A DNA stretch of 64,000 nt from Acidobacteriota bacterium. GTDB taxonomy: Bacteria > Actinomycetota > Acidimicrobiia > Acidimicrobiales > Microtrichaceae. Below are positions 10,394 to 19,058 of this stretch, piece by piece. The position numbers and the translations under genes are program-made. A model generated the notes under the pieces. The model was not told the origin of the DNA. It searched no databases and saw only the letters and a program-made list of their open reading frames with translations. Numbering within the stretch: position 1 is the first letter of the stretch; each line of letters begins with the position of its first letter. The DNA is taken from the NCBI GenBank assembly GCA_003577145.1, contig QEUP01000002.1, positions 1-64,000 of the forward strand, read 5' to 3'.

Positions 10394-12028
10394 ATGTTTG
10401 CTGCGCGGCAGGCTCGTGCGAGCCGTGGTGTGTCGAGGTCATGGAAGTGGTTGATCCCGATGCTGGTGGTCGGGCTTCTGCTCGGTCTGATCGCACCCAC
10501 GGTCGCCGCTGATGAGATCTCGAGTGGAGATGACGGAAGTGGGGACACCGGACTCGGGGTCTCCGGAGATGGGGACACTGCGAGCGCCGCTATCTCGGGA
10601 TCGGACGCCGGCACGGTGAGCGTTCCTGAGCCGGCACCTCGGACCGAGCCGGGCGAGCAAGCCCAGGCGGGTACCGGCGGCCAAGAGGGTACTGGTGCTG
10701 TCGTCCCGAACGAGGTGCTCGTGGAGCTGGCGGTCCCCTTCGAGGTCGAAGCCGAGCTGGATCAGGACCGACAGCGTGAGCAACGCGAGGGGATCGCCGC
10801 GGCAAGAGCGGCTCTCGTTGCCGAACTGGAGGGCACCCAATACACGGTCACCCATTCCTACGACGTCTTCCCTTATGTGGCGGTTCGCGTCTCACCTGAG
10901 GCGGAGCAGATCCTTGCCGGCTCCCAGCAGGTAGCAGCCGTCCATGCTCTCCATTACGTCCGTCCCCTGCTCACAGAGAGCGTTCCCTTGATAGACGCCG
11001 ACAACGCGTGGGACACCTATGGGGCCACCGGCGAGGGAACGACCATAGCCGTCCTCGACACGGGCATCGACAAGAGCCACGCCAGCCTTCATGAATCCTG
11101 CCTCGTGGCGGCACCAGGTTTGGGTCCGTCGGTTCGAGCGGTCGGGCGACTCGGGCTCAACTGCAAGGTCGTGAACGAAGCCTGCTTCACCTCCCTGGCC
11201 GGCTGCCCCGACGGCTCGACCGAACAGCACGGGTCCGGATCAGCTGCGCCCTGTGACGGCCTGGGATGCTTCCACGGCACGTTTGTCGCCGGCATCGCCG
11301 CGAGCGACGGCGACGACTCACCGATCGGTGTGGCGCCAGACGCCGACATCCAAGCCGTTCAGGTCTTCGACACCATGGACAACTGGCTGCTCTGTGTTCT
11401 CTTCGTAGGCGCTTTGTATTCGCCCTGTGAGTACACGACAGAGGCTTCGGTCCTTGCGGGCCTCGAGCACGTGGTCGAGACCGCCGATGATCACAACACG
11501 GTTGCGGTGAACCTGAGCCTGGGCTCGGACGCGTACACGGCACCGTGCGGCCCCGACGCGGTCTCCTCGGCGGTCGACGTCCTCAAAGGAATGGGAATCG
11601 CGACCATTGCCGCTACCGGCAACGACGGGGAGAGAGAGGCAATCTCCTGGCCGGCCTGCCTCGAGAGCGTGATCAGTGTCGGTGCCTCTACCGATGTCGA
11701 TGAGGTCGCGAGCTTCTCCAACACGGCCTACTTCATGGACCTGTTCGCACCCGGTGAGGACATCACCTCTGCAGTGTCGGGAGGAGGTGACGGCACTTAC
11801 AGCGGGACATCAGCATCTGCCCCGCACGTTGCCGGCGCTTTCGCCATCGCTCGCGAGGAGGACGCGTCATTCGACTGCACGGTCTCCGAGATCGAGTACG
11901 CGATGGAGATCAGCGGCACGCCGATCACCGTCACCGGAACCTCCAGCTACGACATCCCACGTCTGGACGTGGACAACACGATCCTGTGGATGTACCTCGC
12001 CGCCTTCCTCGGCTACGCCTGCACATGA
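10394..12028 (+). CDS. Secreted S8 family serine peptidase (subtilase)
   Basis: 544 residues. The start chosen is ATG 10394, preceded by GGGGGG at a 6-bp spacing; two upstream in-frame ATGs (10298, 10376) lack this. Signal peptide: basic n-region, hydrophobic LIPMLVVGLLLGLIA, cleavage near TVAADE (about 38-41). Then a Gly/Ser/Glu linker, an inhibitor-I9-like propeptide (about 105-185) and the peptidase domain with Asp222 (AVLDTGID), His294 (CFHGTFVAG) and Ser473 (GTSASAPHVAG). The oxyanion Asn lies in AATGNDG. Eight or so Cys in the catalytic domain suggest disulfides in an exported enzyme. No C-terminal anchor is seen. Confidence 0.9.
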   Translation: MFAARQARASRGVSRSWKWLIPMLVVGLLLGLIAPTVAADEISSGDDGSGDTGLGVSGDGDTASAAISGSDAGTVSVPEPAPRTEPGEQAQAGTGGQEGTGAVVPNEVLVELAVPFEVEAELDQDRQREQREGIAAARAALVAELEGTQYTVTHSYDVFPYVAVRVSPEAEQILAGSQQVAAVHALHYVRPLLTESVPLIDADNAWDTYGATGEGTTIAVLDTGIDKSHASLHESCLVAAPGLGPSVRAVGRLGLNCKVVNEACFTSLAGCPDGSTEQHGSGSAAPCDGLGCFHGTFVAGIAASDGDDSPIGVAPDADIQAVQVFDTMDNWLLCVLFVGALYSPCEYTTEASVLAGLEHVVETADDHNTVAVNLSLGSDAYTAPCGPDAVSSAVDVLKGMGIATIAATGNDGEREAISWPACLESVISVGASTDVDEVASFSNTAYFMDLFAPGEDITSAVSGGGDGTYSGTSASAPHVAGAFAIAREEDASFDCTVSEIEYAMEISGTPITVTGTSSYDIPRLDVDNTILWMYLAAFLGYACT

Positions 12029-12111
12029 TCGGATGGACATGACGAGGTCGGACTTTGCTCTGAGATCCGCCGACCGCGACACCCCCAGCCTGCTCATTTG
12101 CGGTGGTTCTA

Positions 12112-12154
12112 TACACCAAGTGATGTGTACGAAATGGCCGGTTATGTGTATGCT
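12112..12154 (+). promoter_or_regulatory. Probable vapBC promoter/operator
   Basis: Inverted repeat TACAC-N8-GTGTA (12112-12129) with a further GTGTA at 12146-12150, 21 bp (two helical turns) from the previous one. A TATGCT -10-like hexamer at 12149-12154 would place transcription start within a few bases of the ATG at 12163, which fits a leaderless mRNA with autoregulation by the antitoxin. The assignment is from pattern and position only. Confidence 0.45.
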
Positions 12155-12162
12155 GGCAGTTG

Positions 12163-12372
12163 ATGAGGACGAACATCGACATCGACGACGAACTGCTGGC
12201 CGCAGCTCAGCGCCTTGCCGGTACCCGCACCAAGAAGGCCACCGTCGAGCACGCGCTGCGCGAGCTCGTGCGGCGCCGGCAGCGGCAGCGGGTCCTCGAG
12301 CTGCGGGGGTCCGTCGAATGGGTCGGTGACCTCGACGAGACCAGGAAGGGCCGGGTGCAGGAGCGGGGATGA
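12163..12372 (+). CDS. vapB: VapB-type antitoxin
   Basis: 69-residue protein beginning MRTNIDIDDELL, the ribbon-helix-helix N-terminus of VapB antitoxins, with TKKATVEHALRELV as the second helix region and a charged C-terminal tail (RGSVEWVGDLDETRKGR) that should wrap the toxin active site. No Shine-Dalgarno is visible; a TTG sits immediately upstream at 12160. The stop overlaps the toxin start (ATGA), the usual coupling that keeps antitoxin in excess. It binds VapC and represses its own promoter. Confidence 0.88.
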   Translation: MRTNIDIDDELLAAAQRLAGTRTKKATVEHALRELVRRRQRQRVLELRGSVEWVGDLDETRKGRVQERG

Positions 12373-12764
12373 TCGTGGTCGATACCAGCGTCTGGGTCGA
12401 CTTCTTCCGGGGACGGAACACCCCCCAGGTCGAGTTCTTCGTGCATGCCGTGGAGAGCGACGCAGAGCTGGCCCTCACAGACGTGGTGCTCACCGAGGTC
12501 CTCCAAGGCGTGGTCAGCGACCAGGAGGCCGACCGTGTCGAGCGGCGTCTGTCCGCTTTCGAGCTCCTCCGCCTCGATTCGGTCGACGACTTCCGGAGTG
12601 CCGCGGCCCTGTATCGCCAAGCCCGCCGCGCCGGGTTCACGGTGCGGCGCACGCTGGACTGCCTCATCGCCGCGGTGTGCCTGCGTGAGAGGGCCCCCCT
12701 CCTCCATGCTGATGCCGACTTCGATCGACTGGCTGAGTGCACCCCGCTTCGTACGGTGATGTGA
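12369..12764 (+). CDS. vapC: VapC-type PIN-domain ribonuclease toxin
   Basis: 131-residue PIN domain. Acidic active-site residues are in place: Asp5 (MIVVDTSVW), Glu43 (LTEVLQG), Asp97 (TLDCLIA) and Asp115/Asp117 (HADADFD), so the toxin looks catalytically intact. VapC enzymes cleave tRNA or rRNA in a Mg-dependent way when free of VapB. Starts inside the antitoxin stop (ATGA overlap). A second, decayed vapBC lies near 39.7 kb. Confidence 0.9.
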   Translation: MIVVDTSVWVDFFRGRNTPQVEFFVHAVESDAELALTDVVLTEVLQGVVSDQEADRVERRLSAFELLRLDSVDDFRSAAALYRQARRAGFTVRRTLDCLIAAVCLRERAPLLHADADFDRLAECTPLRTVM

Positions 12765-12825
12765 TCCGCCGAGCAGCTCGGCCCTGATCCCGTTTGCGAT
12801 GGTCCCTGCCCGGTCGAACGCCACA

Positions 12826-12858
12826 GCGAGGCGAAGGCGAGGCGAAGGCGAGGCGAAG
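12826..12858. repeat. Three perfect 11-bp tandem repeats
   Basis: GCGAGGCGAAG repeated three times in the gap between vapC and ppa. No coding role; probably a slippage-prone simple repeat. Confidence 0.8.
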
Positions 12859-12927
12859 CCCTGCCGCCGAGCGCCCCAGAAAGGCGGCAAACGCCCCCGG
12901 TGCGGCGCCGGCTGCTAAAAGGTCCGC

Positions 12928-13410
12928 ATGGAGATCGCCGTGACGGTGGAGATCCCCAAGGGATCGGCCAACAAGTACGAGGCGAATCACGAGACCGGTG
13001 AGATCTGGCTCGATCGCCACCTGTTCACCGCAACCCGCTACCCCGCCGACTACGGCTTCATGCCCGACACGCTCGCCGAGGACGGGGACCCCCTCGACGT
13101 GCTGGTCCTGCTCGAGGAGCCCACCTTCCCCGGGTGCCGCATACGCGCGCGGCCCGTAGCGGTGTTCTGGATGCGAGACGAGCACGGCCCCGACGCCAAG
13201 ATCCTGGCCGTGCCGTGCGACCCACGCTTCGAGCACCTCCACGACATCGGCGATCTCCCCGATCATCTCCTGCGCGAGATCAAGCACTTCTTCACCGTGT
13301 ACAAGGATCTCGAGCCCACCAAGTACAGCGACACCCGGGAGTGGGCGGGTCGTGGCGAAGCCGAAGCCGAGATCGCGGCGTCGATAGAGAGGTACGAGCG
13401 GCAGCCCTGA
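12928..13410 (+). CDS. ppa: Inorganic diphosphatase
   Basis: 160-residue family I soluble pyrophosphatase, hydrolysing PPi to two phosphates in the cytoplasm and pulling biosynthetic reactions forward. The signature DGDPLDV (about residues 51-57) carries the metal-binding Asp residues. The N-terminus (VTVEIPKGSANKYE) and YPADYGFMPDT are diagnostic. Length is normal for actinobacteria. ATG 12928 is the natural start. Convergent with the CBS gene, 6 bp apart. Confidence 0.96.
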   Translation: MEIAVTVEIPKGSANKYEANHETGEIWLDRHLFTATRYPADYGFMPDTLAEDGDPLDVLVLLEEPTFPGCRIRARPVAVFWMRDEHGPDAKILAVPCDPRFEHLHDIGDLPDHLLREIKHFFTVYKDLEPTKYSDTREWAGRGEAEAEIAASIERYERQP

Positions 13411-13416
13411 GCGGGC

Positions 13417-13848
13417 TCAGCGCCCCGTGGTTATGTACTCGTGCATCCGGTTGTTCTCGAGCTCGAGCTCGTCCACCCGGTACTTCACGATGTCGCCGAT
13501 GCTCACGATGCCGGCGAGCCGTCCCTCGCTGAGCACCGGCAGGTGTCGTATCCGTCGCTCGGTCATGGTGGCCATCAGGTGATCGATGCTGTCGCGGGGG
13601 GTGCAGGTCATGACCTCTCGGGTCATGACCTCGGCCACCGGATGGCCCAACAGCCCGGGCCCGTGTGCGGTGAGACCCCTCACGACGTCGCGTTCGGAGA
13701 TGATACCGATGATCTGATCGGCTTCGATGACCACGAGGGCGCCTATGCCGTGCGCCTCGAGCGAGTCGATGACGTCCTTCACGGTGTCGTGACGGCCGAT
13801 GGTGGCGACCGAACTACCCTTGCGGCTGAGGATGTTCCTGACCTGCAC
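13417..13848 (-). CDS. CBS domain-containing protein
   Basis: 143 residues made of two CBS motifs (about 8-65 and 73-130), each ending in the GIISERDVVRG or GIVSIGDIVK type segment that contacts the nucleotide ribose. Such stand-alone CBS pairs bind adenine nucleotides and act as energy sensors, often with hidden partners. It lies tail to tail with ppa. Confidence 0.88.
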   Translation of the reverse strand: MQVRNILSRKGSSVATIGRHDTVKDVIDSLEAHGIGALVVIEADQIIGIISERDVVRGLTAHGPGLLGHPVAEVMTREVMTCTPRDSIDHLMATMTERRIRHLPVLSEGRLAGIVSIGDIVKYRVDELELENNRMHEYITTGR

Positions 13849-13865
13849 GCTCTCACCCCGCTTGT

Positions 13866-14035
13866 CTAGCCCTGATTATTCACGGTGAGGGCCCGAGCCC
13901 CGCCAGACCCCGACAGCACAAGCGTTCTTGGACGGCGTGACGCTCGAGAACATTCACCTCCGAGTCCAAGGCTGAGAGGGTTGTAACCGTCCTGCTGCGA
14001 GTTGCTCGTGCGAGCTCGTGAATGATCAGGGCTAG
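13866..14035. mobile_element. MITE-like element or IS relic with 19-bp terminal inverted repeats
   Basis: CTAGCCCTGATTATTCACG at 13866-13884 is matched by the reverse complement of 14017-14035 with a single mismatch. The 170-bp unit sits in the 365-bp gap between the CBS and TetR genes and has no coding potential of its own, as expected of a miniature inverted-repeat element or a gutted insertion sequence. No clear target-site duplication is seen. The remainder of the gap (14036-14213) holds no gene I can support. Confidence 0.55.
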
Positions 14036-14213
14036 GCCGAGACGCGCGCCGTTGAGCGTCGCTGGTGCCCTCCATGGTGGCACCAAATGCGCGCTTCGGC
14101 TCGCGATCTGAGGTTTCGAGTCCGTTTCAGGTGTCGGGCAACTGCAAAGAGTGGTGGGACCGGGTGGCCGCGCCGCTCACGGCAGCGGCGCAAGGTGAGC
14201 GGTGAATCCAAGC

Positions 14214-14879
14214 TCACAAGGCGGCCAGCAGAGCCCGGGTATCGGCCGAGACCGGTCCCTCCATGGCGGCCACCGCCATGTCGATCTGGTTGGAGATGAA
14301 GATCTCGGTGGGGAGGAGGCGACGCTTGGGTCTCCGGGCGCTCTCGAGACGGGCCCGGTAGGCCACGGCCTCGACCGCTTGGATCATGGCCAGTTCGATC
14401 CGCTCCCCGAGCAGGACCGCGGGCAGGTCGAGGTCCAGTTCTCCGATGAGGCGGGTGGCGCGGTGGACGACGGGATCCTCGACCATGGCCAGGACCTCCT
14501 CGAAGCTGATGTCGGGATCGGAGATCAACTGGGCAGCGACGAGAGTGAAAGCCCGTTCACTGCCCGACTCGTCCAGCATCTCCGCCAGAGGGCGGATCAT
14601 CACCTCGACGAGCGAGCGCAGGTCCGTAGTGCGGCCCTCGGACTCCACGGCTTCCATGAGCTCGCGGCGGCGCTGGTGATGTGCCTGCTGGTGCTTGTCG
14701 ACTATGGCACGCAGCAGGCCTTCCTTCGAGCCGAAGTGGTAGTGCAGCGCCGCGGTGTTTCGCTGGCCGGCCGCGATGTTGATCTCGCGCGTGGACACCC
14801 CGTTGATTCCCCGCTCGGCCATGAGCCGCTCGCCGGCCTCGATGAGGGCCGTCTTGGTGTCATTGCCTCGGTCGCCCAC
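14214..14879 (-). CDS. TetR family transcriptional regulator
   Basis: 221 residues. N-terminal helix-turn-helix (about 10-56) with GVSTREINIAAGQRNTAALHYHFGSKEGLL, which matches the TetR signature. The C-terminal ligand domain (about 70-210) is of the acyl-CoA/lipid-responsive size. It is 69 bp downstream of the GH3 gene on the same strand, but its own function may be unrelated; no clear operator was found in the short upstream gap. Confidence 0.88.
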   Translation of the reverse strand: MGDRGNDTKTALIEAGERLMAERGINGVSTREINIAAGQRNTAALHYHFGSKEGLLRAIVDKHQQAHHQRRRELMEAVESEGRTTDLRSLVEVMIRPLAEMLDESGSERAFTLVAAQLISDPDISFEEVLAMVEDPVVHRATRLIGELDLDLPAVLLGERIELAMIQAVEAVAYRARLESARRPKRRLLPTEIFISNQIDMAVAAMEGPVSADTRALLAAL

Positions 14880-14948
14880 GGACTGACTCCTCGCGCCTGC
14901 CCAAGCCCCTGCCCGGGCCGAGTTCCGGTCGGATTGAAGCGTACGCTT

Positions 14949-17327
14949 TCACCGGAGCGGCCGGAGCCGCACTTCGGTGGCGACAACGCTGCTCTGACGG
15001 AGTTCGCTCGCCTCACCGGTGATGTCCACGATCCGTTCGAGTCGCAGATCGTCAGCGGACGCTCCCACCATCACGGTGAGTGCTCCCGGCTCCACCACGA
15101 ACCTCATCTGCGGGTCATAGAAGGCGAGTTGGGAGGGGTGGACGATGAACTGCACCCGCCGTGACTCGCCGGCGCCGAGCTCGACGCGGTGGAAGCCGAC
15201 GAGCTGCTTGTCGGGCCGGGGGGTCGAAGCCACCTCGTCACGAACGTAGAGCTGGACCACCTCGGTCCCGGCACGGTCCCCCGAGTTGGTGAGCGTCACG
15301 GCGATCGACAGCGGGTCGTCCGTAGTGGCCGCGTCGACCTCCAGATCCGAGTACTCGAACGAGGTGTAGGAGAGGCCGTGACCGAAGCAGAACAGCGGTG
15401 TGGTGGGCGAGTCGGTGTAATCCAGGTGGAAGAGGCTCTTGCCCCCTCCGGCTCGATGCCGGTAGTAGACGGGGACCTGTCCGACGTTTCGCGGGATGGA
15501 GACCGGCAACCGTCCCGAGGGGTCGCGCCTACCGAAGAGGACGTCGGCGACGGCGTTGCCACCCTCCTCTCCGGGCAGCCAAGCCTGCAGCAGTGCGGCA
15601 GCGTGCTCGGCGATCCAGGGGAGTGTGTGCACGCGACCGCTGACCAGCACCACGACGGTGGGTGTCCCGGTGGCGACGATGCGTTCGACCAGCTCGTGCT
15701 GCTTGCCGGTGAGCCCGAGGTCGGTGGCGTCTCGTGCCTCACCGACCGTGCAGGGGCGGATCAGGCCGGACCTGCCGCCTACGCAGACGATCGCGACCGA
15801 CGCATCTGCTGCTGCTTGCACCGCGGCGTCGATGTCCTCGCTGTCGTCAGCCAACACGCCACATCCCCTCACATGGGTGATTGTCGTGGTTGCCGATGAC
15901 GCGGCCCGGATGCCCTCGAGCGGTGTGACCGTCCGCACGAAGTGGGGACCGGGTGCGAACGCACCGCCTGCCTCGGGCAGATAGGGGCTGTCGTGCGCGG
16001 TAGCAGCAGCGGAGGTCGCGTAGCTGTCACCGAAGATGATCTCGGCGTGGGTCGGGTAGTGGTAGTCGCCTTGCAGCAAACGGATGTCGTCGGCTGCCGG
16101 TCCGATCACCGCCAGCGAGTCGATGTCACCAGCGAGAGGGAGAGTCCCGTCGTTGCTCAACATGACGAGGGACTCGGCGGCCGCTCGGCGAGCCAGCGCG
16201 CGGTCCTCGGCAGTGTCGTAGACCTGCGCCGCCCTCGACTCGTCGACGAAGGGCTTCTCGAACAGGCCGAGGCGGAACTTCTGGTCGAGCACCCGCCTCA
16301 CCGAGCGGTCCACGACATCGATGGGGAAGCGCCCTTCATCGAGCATTTCCTCGAGCCCCGAATAGCAGTCGAGAGCGGGCAGCTCCATGTCAAGGCCCGC
16401 GGACAGCGCTGTCGCCGCGGCCTCGGGCTTCCCGGCGGCCACGCGATGATGGGTTTGCAGGAGCTCGACCGAGAAGTAGTCCGCCACCACGACGCCATCG
16501 AAGCCCAGCTCGTCCCGCAGCAGGGCGGTGAGGACCTGTGGCGCGCCCGCACAAGGCAGCCCGTCGACCGAGCTGTAGGAGTTCATCATCGTCGCCAGCC
16601 CGGCGTCGCGTATGGCGGCGGCGAACGGCTCGGCGAACACCTCGCGTAGCTCCCGCGGCCCGAGTTGCACAGGGGCGTGGTTCATCCCTCCCTCGGGCAG
16701 CCCGTAGCCGAGGAAGTGCTTGCCGGTGGCGGCGACGCCGTTGGCGAGCTCGCCGGTCTGGACCCCCCGGACGTAGGCCACGCCGAGCCGGCCGGCGAGA
16801 TACGGGTCCTCGCCGTAGGTCTCCTCTACCCGCCCCCAGCGGGGATCGCGCCCGATGTCGAGGACGGGGGACAACGTCAACCGAGCTCCGACGGCCATCA
16901 TCTGACGCCGGATGACGTCCCCGACGGCTTCGAGGAGGTCCGGGTCCCACGTGCTCGCCAAGCCGATCGCCTGGGGGAACTGGGTCGCGTCCCGCGCGCA
17001 GAAGCCCGCCACCGCCTCTTCGTGGACGATGGCGGGTACACCTAGGCGGGTCCCCTCGACGAGAACCCGCTGGATGTCGTTCACGAACCGGGCGCTGGCT
17101 GCGGGACGCAGCCCGGTCGAGCCGCCCACCCGTGTCACGTGGCCCGTTCCGTTGCGAAGGACCTCACGAGCGACGTCCTCGTCGAAGCGATCGTCCACGA
17201 CCAGCGCCGTGGACCACACGCAGCCCAGCTGAGCCAGCTTCTCGGCAACAGTCATGCGGTCGAGGAGGTCCTCGACGCGCTCGGGGACAGGACGCTTTGG
17301 ATCCTGATAGGGAAGTATCTCGGTCAC
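14949..17327 (-). CDS. Glycoside hydrolase family 3 (beta-glucosidase/xylosidase-like)
   Basis: 792 residues, no signal peptide, so probably cytoplasmic. GH3 N-domain with KHFLGYG (substrate-binding Lys-His) and the nucleophile Asp283 in VVADYF; GH3 C-domain (about 370-600); C-terminal fibronectin-III-like domain (about 660-740) with GTEVVQLYVRD. GTG 17327 is chosen as the start because a GAGGG lies about 10 bp upstream and the first conserved segment (ERVEDLLDRMTVAEKLAQLG) follows directly; the open frame continues much further upstream but there it is only the shadow of the thioesterase gene. It releases terminal beta-linked sugars from oligosaccharides. Confidence 0.9.
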   Translation of the reverse strand: MTEILPYQDPKRPVPERVEDLLDRMTVAEKLAQLGCVWSTALVVDDRFDEDVAREVLRNGTGHVTRVGGSTGLRPAASARFVNDIQRVLVEGTRLGVPAIVHEEAVAGFCARDATQFPQAIGLASTWDPDLLEAVGDVIRRQMMAVGARLTLSPVLDIGRDPRWGRVEETYGEDPYLAGRLGVAYVRGVQTGELANGVAATGKHFLGYGLPEGGMNHAPVQLGPRELREVFAEPFAAAIRDAGLATMMNSYSSVDGLPCAGAPQVLTALLRDELGFDGVVVADYFSVELLQTHHRVAAGKPEAAATALSAGLDMELPALDCYSGLEEMLDEGRFPIDVVDRSVRRVLDQKFRLGLFEKPFVDESRAAQVYDTAEDRALARRAAAESLVMLSNDGTLPLAGDIDSLAVIGPAADDIRLLQGDYHYPTHAEIIFGDSYATSAAATAHDSPYLPEAGGAFAPGPHFVRTVTPLEGIRAASSATTTITHVRGCGVLADDSEDIDAAVQAAADASVAIVCVGGRSGLIRPCTVGEARDATDLGLTGKQHELVERIVATGTPTVVVLVSGRVHTLPWIAEHAAALLQAWLPGEEGGNAVADVLFGRRDPSGRLPVSIPRNVGQVPVYYRHRAGGGKSLFHLDYTDSPTTPLFCFGHGLSYTSFEYSDLEVDAATTDDPLSIAVTLTNSGDRAGTEVVQLYVRDEVASTPRPDKQLVGFHRVELGAGESRRVQFIVHPSQLAFYDPQMRFVVEPGALTVMVGASADDLRLERIVDITGEASELRQSSVVATEVRLRPLR

Positions 17328-17483
17328 CGCTCGCTCCCTCGGGGTTCCGCCGTCGGACTGGGACGTTACAGCGGGGCGCGGCAACGACGCGGCGTCCGGT
17401 GGTCGGGGAGGCCAACGCCGCCTTGCGGGCCGGCCAGTGCTCGGGCGATGGTGGCTGTTCGCCCAACCCTCAGGAGGAAGACG

Positions 17484-17933
17484 GTGAGCGACGCCGAAAC
17501 CGTCGTGTTCGATCGGCCCGGCAACGTCTGCTTCGGGTGCAGCCCGACCAACGACAGGGGTCTGCAGCTCCAGTTCGTCCCCGTTGAGGCAGGGGTGATC
17601 GAGTCGCGCTATGTCGTCCCCGGTCACTTCGCCGGTGCACCGGGAATCGTGCACGGCGGCATCCAGGCGGCGCTGCTCGACGAGATCATGGGAGCCACCA
17701 TCTCGTTGACCGTCGGACGCAAGGACTTCGAGCGCGAGCCCATCGTCACGGTCGATCTGTCGGTGCACTACCTGCGTCCGGTCAAGACAGGTGTGCCGCT
17801 CACCATCCGCGGCAGGATCGTCGATCGGGACAAGGAGTTCTTCTTCCTCGAAGCCGAGATCTGCGGGGAGGACGGCCGCAGCTGCACCAAGGCCGAGGGC
17901 CGCTGGAAGATGGTGTCGCACCGGCGGAGGTAA
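17484..17933 (+). CDS. PaaI/hotdog-fold thioesterase
   Basis: 149 residues. The opening NVCFGCSPTNDRGL and the hotdog core GIVHGGIQAALLDEIMG (central helix with the HGG motif) are typical of the acyl-CoA thioesterase PaaI/4HBT superfamily, which hydrolyses acyl-CoA to free acid and CoA. GTG 17484 has AGGAGG 7 bp upstream and is preferred to an in-frame ATG at 17448. Divergent from the GH3 gene; convergent with the next gene. Confidence 0.85.
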   Translation: MSDAETVVFDRPGNVCFGCSPTNDRGLQLQFVPVEAGVIESRYVVPGHFAGAPGIVHGGIQAALLDEIMGATISLTVGRKDFEREPIVTVDLSVHYLRPVKTGVPLTIRGRIVDRDKEFFFLEAEICGEDGRSCTKAEGRWKMVSHRRR

Positions 17934-17980
17934 GAGGCAGCGCGGGTAGGTCGAGCTTGTCGCGCCGGGAGATTCGTCTC

Positions 17981-17997
17981 GCCAAGCTGCGCTTGGC
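17981..17997. terminator. Hairpin between convergent genes
   Basis: GCCAAGC and GCTTGGC arms with a 3-nt loop, nested inside a second pair of arms (GTCGAGC 17950-17956 and GCTCGAC 17996-18002). Placed in the 120-bp gap between the convergent thioesterase and dehydrogenase genes, it could terminate from both sides; there is no T-run. Confidence 0.4.
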
Positions 17998-18053
17998 TCG
18001 ACACGGCACTGAGCGCCGCCTGTCGGCGGACGCTTTGAGCTGAGCCCAGGCGC

Positions 18054-19022
18054 CTACGGCGAGGGCGGCCAGTCGATGTCGCAGAGCTGTGCCAGCGCGA
18101 CCACGAGCGACTGGGTGCCGCTGCGAGAGTGCCCCTGTGCGGCGACCGCCTGGTAGAGCTGCCTCACCAGCGCCAGACCGGGCATTGCGAGGTTCATCCG
18201 CTCGGCCTCGGCCAGCGCGATGCCCATGTCCTTGATGAAGTGCTCGACGTAGAAGCCGGGCCGGTAGTCGCCGTCGATGATCCTCGGCCCGAGGTTCGAC
18301 AGCGCCCAACTTGCCGCCGCGCCCGACGAGACCGACCGGAGCACCTCGTGGAGATCGAGGCCGGCCCGGTGGGCATACAGCAGTGCTTCGCACACCCCCA
18401 CCATCCCCGCTGCCACCAGGGTCTGGTTCACCATCTTGGCGTGCTGGCCGGCGCCCGCTGCTCCCTGGTGAACGAACGTATCGCCCATCGCCTCCCAGCA
18501 GGGTCGCAGGGCTGTGACGGTTTGGGGGTTGCCGCCGATCATGATCGAAAGGGTCGCCTCGCGTGCGCCCAAGTCCCCACCGGAGACGGGTGCATCGACC
18601 GCCGTTGCGCCCCGGATGGCTGCCGCTTCGGAGATCTCCACTGCCAGGGACGGTTCGCTGGTCGTCATGTCGACCACCACGCCGCCTTCGGTGACGCCGG
18701 ACAAGACACCGTCGTCGGCGAGGATGACCTCGCGGACCTCGCTCGGATAGCCGACCATGGTGAACACCACGTCGCTGGCTCGTGCCACCTCCCGCGGCGA
18801 GTGCGCCCAGTCGGCCCCCATGGCCAAGTGGCCGTCGGCCTTCTCGGGCGAGCGGGTGTGAAGCGTCATGTCGAACCCGGCCTCCATCAGGTGCCGGCAC
18901 ATGGGTGAACCCATGACGCCGAGCCCGATCCATCCGAGTCTGGTCGTTCCCGGCTCGATCTCCATGCCTTCTTGGTAGTCGATCCTGGGAGCGAACGCCG
19001 GATCCCCGGCCGTCGTGGCCAC
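18054..19022 (-). CDS. NAD(P)-dependent 3-hydroxyisobutyrate dehydrogenase-like oxidoreductase
   Basis: Up to 322 residues. Rossmann motif [12 protein letters not shown], substrate-binding DAPVSGG and catalytic-Lys region [13 protein letters not shown] mark the beta-hydroxyacid dehydrogenase family (3-hydroxyisobutyrate/tartronate semialdehyde/6-phosphogluconate-like). These enzymes oxidise beta-hydroxyacids to semialdehydes. ATG 18965 ([11 protein letters not shown]) is a likely alternative start that fits the family length better. It sits 36 bp downstream of the rhamnosidase on the same strand, so co-transcription is possible. Confidence 0.87.
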   Translation of the reverse strand: MATTAGDPAFAPRIDYQEGMEIEPGTTRLGWIGLGVMGSPMCRHLMEAGFDMTLHTRSPEKADGHLAMGADWAHSPREVARASDVVFTMVGYPSEVREVILADDGVLSGVTEGGVVVDMTTSEPSLAVEISEAAAIRGATAVDAPVSGGDLGAREATLSIMIGGNPQTVTALRPCWEAMGDTFVHQGAAGAGQHAKMVNQTLVAAGMVGVCEALLYAHRAGLDLHEVLRSVSSGAAASWALSNLGPRIIDGDYRPGFYVEHFIKDMGIALAEAERMNLAMPGLALVRQLYQAVAAQGHSRSGTQSLVVALAQLCDIDWPPSP

Positions 19023-19058
19023 GGGCCGGGCCGAAGTGACGGCCAGGTGGCAGGCTGA

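Noticed and set aside
17328-17921. N-terminal extension of the GH3 frame to 990 codons
   Set aside because: The extra part is antisense to the thioesterase; the GH3 family start and ribosome site lie at 17327.
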